This document shows, piece by piece, positions 59,769 through 64,000 of a stretch of 64,000 nucleotides of DNA; the stretch's first letter is position 1, and every line of letters begins with the position of its first letter. Source of the DNA: Silanimonas sp021297925. Lineage in GTDB: Bacteria; Pseudomonadota; Gammaproteobacteria; Xanthomonadales; Xanthomonadaceae. The stretch covers positions 73,603 through 137,602 of the forward strand of contig JAPZTL010000017.1 of assembly GCA_027532825.1 (NCBI GenBank). The letters are read 5' to 3'. The notes under the pieces are model-generated. The model was not told the DNA's origin. It ran no database searches and saw only the letters and a program-made list of their open reading frames with translations. Both the position numbers and the translations under genes were made by a program.

Positions 59769-60346
59769 TGCTGGACCCATGATGGGAACAGCACCAGCTG
59801 TCCCGGCACCAGGTCGAAGCCGTGGTTGGCGAAGGCGTAGGGCTGGCGCAGGTAAGCGTTGGCCGGGTCGAGGTACATGCCGGCGAGGCTGTTGGGGTTG
59901 ATGAAGCTGAGCCGTCCGGAGTCTGTGGCCCCCGTGTCGTGGTTCCCGGGGCTGACGCAATAGACGCCGCTCCAAGAGGCCATCGGGTGGTTGTGCACGC
60001 CGAAGTGGCCCCCGCGCCGGGTGATGTGGAACCACGCGTCGGTCTGCATTTCGATGCGTCGCATCGTCGCGATGTCATGGCCTGACAGCTGGGCAACCAG
60101 CTGCAACAGCTCGCCTTGGCAGAATGCGGCCAGTTGCTGGACCTCGGCCTCCGGCCAGTCGAACAGGTCGAAGTGGCTTTCGAACAGCGCGCCGTTTCGG
60201 ATCGTGTAGGGGTTCGGATTGGCCCAGCGCGGGCCTTCGCGTTCGCGGGCGAGGAACAGCCGGTGCAGGCGAGCGTTGAGGTCCTCGCAGCCGCCGAGCT
60301 GGGCGAAGCCGAACGGCAAGGCGAACATCGGCGTGATCTGGGCCAT
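59690..60346 (-). CDS. Putative 2OG-Fe(II) oxygenase (TIGR02466-like)
   Basis: A 218-residue protein with features of the TIGR02466-type 2-oxoglutarate/Fe(II) oxygenases: HFGVHNHPMASWSGVYCVSP (metal-binding His residues), a SGRLSFINPN segment and the C-terminal LVLFPSWVQHYVLPF ... RITVAFNCMF. ATG 60346 (MAQITPMFALPFGFAQ) has GAGG 8 bp upstream; an ATG seven codons earlier is possible. The substrate is unknown; related proteins act on small molecules or proteins. It is divergent from the thioredoxin-like gene and convergent with the Rhs remnant. Confidence 0.8.
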   Translation of the reverse strand: MAQITPMFALPFGFAQLGGCEDLNARLHRLFLAREREGPRWANPNPYTIRNGALFESHFDLFDWPEAEVQQLAAFCQGELLQLVAQLSGHDIATMRRIEMQTDAWFHITRRGGHFGVHNHPMASWSGVYCVSPGNHDTGATDSGRLSFINPNSLAGMYLDPANAYLRQPYAFANHGFDLVPGQLVLFPSWVQHYVLPFQGEGERITVAFNCMFRMREG

Positions 60347-60391
60347 GCGCGGAACCTCGTCTTGCATGCGGACTGTGGAAAGTCTACCCGC

Positions 60392-60421
60392 GACGCACCC
60401 GGGCTTGCCGAGACGCACCCG
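60392..60421. repeat. 10-bp direct repeat in a divergent promoter region
   Basis: GACGCACCCG occurs at 60392-60401 and 60412-60421, exactly 20 bp apart start to start, about two helical turns. It is in the 143-bp gap between the divergent oxygenase and thioredoxin-like genes, which fits an operator, although chance cannot be excluded. Confidence 0.4.
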
Positions 60422-60489
60422 CGCATGCCGGCTTTCATGGCGGTCGGAGGCGGACGGGCGTAGAGTCGATCGCGAGTCGAGGAGGCGCC

Positions 60490-60960
60490 ATGAGAAAGTA
60501 CATCGTCGGCCTGCTGCTGTTGTTTTTCCTGTATCTGGCGATGCGCCCGGAATTGTTGCCCGGGCATGCCCTGCCGGTACAGAACGGTGCGCAGCGCGAG
60601 TCGCCACGCATGGCCGGAGGCGTCTGCAGCGCCGAACGTTGCCTGACCGTCTATCTGGCGCCGTGGTGCCCGGCCTGCCGACGCGCCGAGCCCATGGTGG
60701 CGGAACTCCGTCAGGTGCTGGCGCGCGAGGGGCGGCCGGTGATGGTGGTGATCGGCATGGACGAGCCCGCGGCGCTCGAAGCCCATGCGCGCGAATTCGG
60801 CTACCCGGTGCTGCTCGATGTCGACGGACTGCTGAAGCGTGATGCCGGCATCCGTGGCGTGCCGTACTTCATCGTCACCGACAGGCGTGGCCAGGTCGTC
60901 AGCCGTCAGGCCGGTGCCTTCGATGCGGTCGAGCACAACCGCCAAGCGCTTGGCATCTAG
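60490..60960 (+). CDS. Membrane-anchored thioredoxin-like protein
   Basis: A 156-residue protein with an N-terminal membrane anchor or uncleaved signal (MRKYIVGLLLLFFLYLAMRP) and a thioredoxin fold with the redox motif APWCPACRRAEPM. The cis-Pro is in IRGVPYFIVTD. The CPAC active site and anchor suggest a periplasm-facing thiol-disulfide reductase, perhaps in protein or cytochrome maturation. Another Cys pair (GVCSAERC) before the fold may be structural. The start has a strong GAGGAGG ribosome-binding site. Confidence 0.85.
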   Translation: MRKYIVGLLLLFFLYLAMRPELLPGHALPVQNGAQRESPRMAGGVCSAERCLTVYLAPWCPACRRAEPMVAELRQVLAREGRPVMVVIGMDEPAALEAHAREFGYPVLLDVDGLLKRDAGIRGVPYFIVTDRRGQVVSRQAGAFDAVEHNRQALGI

Positions 60961-61028
60961 GCGCGACGTGCACGCGCCCCGGGCGTGCTGGTCGTAAAGT
61001 GTTGGTTCCGTCGTCGACTTGCCCGAAC

Positions 61029-62744
61029 ATGCGCCCGCCCACCGTCCGTTCCGTCCTGATCGCGGCCTTGATGGCCGCCCTGCCTCTGGCGGGTTTCGCC
61101 GCCGACCGCATCACCGGCCCGGCCTTCACCACGCGCTCGGAGGTCCACGCACCAAGGGCCATGGCCGCCACCTCGCACCCGCTGGCCACGCAGGTCGCGC
61201 TCGACGTGATGCGCCGCGGCGGCACGGCCGTGGACGCGGCGATCGCGGCGAATGCCGCCATCGGACTGATGGAGCCCACGGGCAACGGCATCGGCGGCGA
61301 CCTGTTCGCCATCGTCTGGGACCCGAAGACCCGGAAGCTCCACGGCTACAACGGCTCCGGCCGCTCGCCGCGCGGCCTCGCCGGCGAGTGGTTCGACCAG
61401 CAGAAGATCAGAACGATCCCCGCTTTCGGCGCGCTGCCGGTCACCGTGCCCGGCGCGGTCGACGGCTGGTTCGCCCTGCACGGGCGCTTCGGCCGCATGC
61501 CGATGGCCGAGGTCCTCCAGCCGGCGATCGACTACGCGCGCCACGGCCACCCGGTGGCCGAGACGATCGCCTACTACTGGGAGCGCAGCGTCCCGCGCTA
61601 TCGCCAGTACCCGGGATTCACCGAGCAGTTCACGATCGACGGCCGCGCGCCGCGCACCGGCGAGACCTGGACCAACGAAAACCTCGCGCGCACCTACGAG
61701 CGCATCGCCCGCGACGGCCGCGCCGGCTTCTACGAGGGCGAACTGCCGAAGATCGTCGAGGCCTACTTCAAGGAGAACGGCGGCTTCCTCTCCGCCGCCG
61801 ACTTCGCCGCGCACCGCGGCGAGTGGGTCGAGCCGGTGGGCGTGAACTACCGCGGCGTCGACGTCTGGGAGCTGCCGCCGAGCGGGCAGGGCATCGCCGC
61901 GCTGCAGATGCTGCAGATCCTCGAAGGCTACGACTTCTCGAAGATCCCGTTCGGCAGCACCGAGCACCTGCACCTGCTGACCGAAGCCAAGAAGCTCGCC
62001 TTCGCCGACCGCGCGCGCTACTACGCCGATCCGTCCTTCGTCGCCACGCCGGTGGCCGGCCTGATCTCGGACGCCTACGCCGACGCACAGCGCCAGCGCA
62101 TCGATCCGAACCGCGCGCAGACGGTCGTGGCGCCGGGCACGCCGCCCTCGCTGGACGAAGGCGACACCATCTACCTCACCACGGCGGATGCCAGCGGCAT
62201 GATGGTCTCGCTGATCCAGAGCAACTACCGCGGCATGGGCAGCGGCATGACGCCGCCGGGCCTCGGCTTCATGCTGCAGAACCGCGGCGAGCAGTTCTCG
62301 CTCAAGCCCGGCCACCCGAACGAGTACGCGCCGGGCAAGCGGCCCTTCCACACCATCATCCCGGCCTTCATTACCAAGGACGGCCAGCCCTGGGTGAGCT
62401 TCGGCCTGATGGGCGGCGCCATGCAGCCGCAGGGCCACGTGCAGATCGTCATGAACCTCGTCGACTTCGGGATGAACCTGCAGGAGGCCGGCGACGCGCC
62501 GCGCCTGCACCACGACGGCAGCGACGAGCCGGTGGGCGCCGTGACGCCGATGAATGACGGCGGCGTCGTCCAGCTCGAAACCGGCTTCGACTACGCGACC
62601 ATTCGCGGCCTGATGCGGAAGGGCCACACCGTCGAGTTCGCCGACGGCCCCTACGGCGGCTACCAGGCCATCGCGAAGAGCCCGCACGGCGGCTGGGTGG
62701 GCGCCAGCGAGAGCCGCAAGGATGGGCAGGCGGCAGGCTACTGA
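61029..62744 (+). CDS. ggt: Gamma-glutamyltransferase
   Basis: A 571-residue periplasmic gamma-glutamyltranspeptidase, which cleaves glutathione and related gamma-glutamyl compounds. A signal peptide (MRPPTVRSVLIAALMAALPL) is followed by family motifs ATSHPLATQVALDVMRRGGT, AVDAAIAANAAIGLMEPTGN and GIGGDLFAIVW. The catalytic Thr that becomes the first residue of the small subunit is probably in EGDTIYLTTADASG, with GSGMTPPGLGFMLQNRG downstream. ATG 61029 begins the signal directly; an earlier in-frame start adds ten residues. Related enzymes of this subgroup can also be acylases. Confidence 0.92.
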   Translation: MRPPTVRSVLIAALMAALPLAGFAADRITGPAFTTRSEVHAPRAMAATSHPLATQVALDVMRRGGTAVDAAIAANAAIGLMEPTGNGIGGDLFAIVWDPKTRKLHGYNGSGRSPRGLAGEWFDQQKIRTIPAFGALPVTVPGAVDGWFALHGRFGRMPMAEVLQPAIDYARHGHPVAETIAYYWERSVPRYRQYPGFTEQFTIDGRAPRTGETWTNENLARTYERIARDGRAGFYEGELPKIVEAYFKENGGFLSAADFAAHRGEWVEPVGVNYRGVDVWELPPSGQGIAALQMLQILEGYDFSKIPFGSTEHLHLLTEAKKLAFADRARYYADPSFVATPVAGLISDAYADAQRQRIDPNRAQTVVAPGTPPSLDEGDTIYLTTADASGMMVSLIQSNYRGMGSGMTPPGLGFMLQNRGEQFSLKPGHPNEYAPGKRPFHTIIPAFITKDGQPWVSFGLMGGAMQPQGHVQIVMNLVDFGMNLQEAGDAPRLHHDGSDEPVGAVTPMNDGGVVQLETGFDYATIRGLMRKGHTVEFADGPYGGYQAIAKSPHGGWVGASESRKDGQAAGY

Positions 62745-62772
62745 GCGCGCTAAGGCGCTTGGCGGCGGTGCC

Positions 62773-63555
62773 GTGAGCCCACGCCAACGCCCACTCGTCA
62801 TCGACGGCCTACCGACCAGCACGCTGCAGCTGCCGCCGGGGCCGTGGGCGACGTTGATCGATGGCCTGAGCGCGCACTTCCCCGCGGTTTCGCGCGCGAC
62901 TTGGATGGATCGTTTCGCACGCGGCCGAGTGCTCGGCGACGACGGCCAAGTGCTGATGCCCGACACGCCCTATCGCGTGGGCTTGGACGTGTACTACTAC
63001 CGCGAAGTGGCGGACGAGCCGCACATCCCGTTCGAAGAGACCGTGCTGCACCTCGACGAGCATCTTCTCGTTGCCGACAAGCCGAACTTCCTGCCGGTGA
63101 TTCCTTCCGGCGCGCACGTGCACGAAACCCTGCTTGCGCGTTTGATCCGCCGCACGGGCAACGCCGACTTGGTTGCCCTGCATCGCATCGACCGCGAGAC
63201 GGCCGGGTTGGTGCTGTTCTCAACCAACCCGAAGACGCGAACGATCTACCAAGCGCTGTTTCCCGAGCGGCGCATCGAGAAGCACTACGAGGCCATCGCG
63301 CTGGCCTTGCCGAACGATGAATTTCCTCACGTTCATCGCAGTCGCATGGTGCCCGGCGAGCCCTTCTTCCGCATGCGCGAAGCCGAGGGTGAGCCGAACA
63401 GCGAGACGCGCATCGAGGTGATCGAGCGCGAAGACACATGGTGGTGGATGCTCGAGTACAACGAGCAGCGACCCCACGATTCCCTCGGCGATCTGACGCC
63501 CGCCGAGGTTTGCCAGCAGTACGAGGAAAGTTCTACTTTCGCTTTGTGTGCTTGA
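62773..63555 (+). pseudogene. RluA-family pseudouridine synthase, truncated and fused to IS3 transposase end
   Basis: From GTG 62773 (an ATG at 62722 inside ggt is less likely) the first about 220 residues follow the RluA family, which modifies uridines in RNA: an S4-like N-terminal part (RATWMDRFARGRVLGDDG), HLDEHLLVADKPNFLPVIPS and the catalytic LHRIDRETAGLVLFS, up to RIEVIEREDTWWW. At about 63447 the sequence switches to LEYNEQRPHDSLGDLTPAEV, the C-terminus of IS3-family transposases. The normal GKKHQLRVH-type end of the synthase is missing. The chimera is probably inactive. Confidence 0.8.
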
Positions 63556-63560
63556 CGGGG
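63448..63560 (+). mobile_element. IS3-family element fragment: C-terminus of orfB transposase
   Basis: About 36 codons (EYNEQRPHDSLGDLTPAEVC, ending at the TGA of 63555) match the highly conserved end of IS3 orfB, after the last Glu of the DDE site region. A perfect palindrome GAAAGT-TCT-ACTTTC (63526-63540) lies in it. The main part of the transposase is missing. It is joined in frame to the truncated rluA-like gene. Confidence 0.8.
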
Positions 63561-63569
63561 AAGCTTACG

Positions 63570-63863
63570 AACGCCCTTAAGACCGGCCCGCCGCATCAGC
63601 CGCTCGACCGTGCAGCGGGCCGCCGCCACCCCCTCGCGGTGAAGCTGCTTCCAGACCTTGTCCGCGCCGTACACCGACTTGTTCTCGCGCCAGACGCGTT
63701 CGATCGTCGCCGACAGCGCCTCGTCACGATGCCAGCGGGCCGGCCGCGTCTCCGGCACGGCCTCGCGGGCCTTGTCCAGGTGGTAGGTCGACGGGGCGAT
63801 CTTCAGTTCCCTGCAGATCGGCTCGATCCCCAGTCCGCGATGCGCGTCGATGAACGCAGTCAC
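63570..63863 (-). pseudogene. IS3-family orfB transposase N-terminal fragment (opposite orientation)
   Basis: From GTG 63863 on the minus strand: MTAFIDAHRGLGIEPICREL, KIAPSTYHLDKAREA, ENKSVYGADKVWKQLHREGV and TVERLMRRAGLKGVR, the HTH-containing N-terminus of IS3 orfB. After about 98 residues the similarity ends, where the sequence runs into the reverse complement of the plus-strand IS3 end. The catalytic DDE domain is gone. The start overlaps the orfA stop (GTGA), in the -1 frame as expected for IS3 programmed frameshifting. Confidence 0.8.
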
Positions 63864-64000
63864 CGTTTGCCGCGGCGGTCGAGCTCCGCCTGGGCAAAAA
63901 ACGCCGACGCCTTGCGCAGGATCTCGTTCGCCTGCCGCAGCTCGCGGTTCTCCTTCTCGAGCTGCTTCAGCCGCGCCTTGTCGTCGGTCGTCGGGCCCGG
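63860..64000 (-). mobile_element. IS3-family orfA C-terminus (partial, runs off window)
   Basis: The last 46 codons of an IS3 orfA: PGPTTDDKARLKQLEKENRE and LRQANEILRKASAFFAQAEL, then DRRGKR and stop (63862-63860). The leucine-zipper-like KENRELRQANEILRKAS is diagnostic of IS3 orfA. A T6 tract (minus strand, 63901-63896) near the end could be the slip site for the -1 shift into orfB. The 5' part and the element end are beyond the window. Confidence 0.85.

Noticed and set aside
62744..62759. AGCGC/GCGCT hairpin at the ggt stop, considered as a terminator
   Set aside because: Five-base stem and only two T residues after it; too weak to call in GC-rich DNA.
1..64000. tRNA, rRNA, riboswitch or CRISPR loci
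   Set aside because: None recognised by eye; a covariance-model scan would be needed to exclude small RNAs.

Overview
The window is very GC-rich chromosomal DNA from a polar-flagellated gammaproteobacterium. Several things point to the Xanthomonadales/Lysobacterales: the order fliEFGHIJK ... fliLMNOPQR-flhB-flhA-flhF-fleN-fliA-cheYZA-motCD-parA-cheW, the presence of MotCD-type stators and FlhF/FleN, repeated sigma-54 promoters of the TGGCACG-N4-TTGC type, and a pdxJ of the LSVNVNKIAVLRNSRGG type. This placement is inference; no rRNA or tRNA marker was seen.

Layout. 1-5.5 kb: 5'-part of pdxJ (minus strand), a membrane-bound diguanylate cyclase with a large periplasmic sensor, a 50-residue DUF2256 protein, a small membrane protein and a cardiolipin synthase-like phospholipase D. 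5.6-12.4 kb: fliE to fliK (basal body, C-ring, export ATPase, hook-length control), packed by start/stop overlaps. 12.6-26.7 kb: a non-flagellar block that splits fliK from fliL. It holds a Yip1-like membrane protein, a MacAB-like tripartite efflux set, the four-gene ligase-associated DNA repair cassette (nuclease, ATP-dependent ligase, DEXH helicase, PdeM), an M20 amidohydrolase, a CHASE2 histidine kinase and a convergent OmpR-type regulator whose best start is TTG. 27.1-37.9 kb: fliL to fliR, flhB, flhA, flhF, fleN and fliA. 38.0-54.6 kb: chemotaxis, with a first set (cheY, cheZ, cheA, motCD, parA-like, CheW-like) followed by a second (STAS protein, cheY, cheA, receptor fragment, cheW, receptor, cheR, cheD, cheB) and a further receptor-like gene behind its own sigma-54 promoter. 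54.8-63.5 kb: an unknown protein coupled to a fused indolepyruvate:ferredoxin oxidoreductase, an Rhs-core remnant, a 2OG-Fe(II) oxygenase-like protein, an anchored thioredoxin-like protein and a gamma-glutamyltransferase. 63-64 kb: an RluA-type pseudouridine synthase truncated by IS3-family debris, with IS3 pieces in opposite orientations at the window end.

How it fits together. Five promoter cores with sigma-54 spacing precede fliE, fliL, fliP, flhA and the last receptor-like gene. A sigma-28-like core inside the 3' end of fliA precedes cheY. This fits a tiered cascade: sigma-54 for the machine, FliA for chemotaxis. The observations I find most interesting are (1) a ParP/CheW-like protein carrying three tandem copies of a segment resembling the FliM N-terminal CheY-binding peptide, and (2) a receptor-like protein with a DxxxQ helix resembling the catalytic segment of CheZ. 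Both could add CheY-P control points to a two-CheA, two-CheY network. Both are hypotheses from sequence pattern only.
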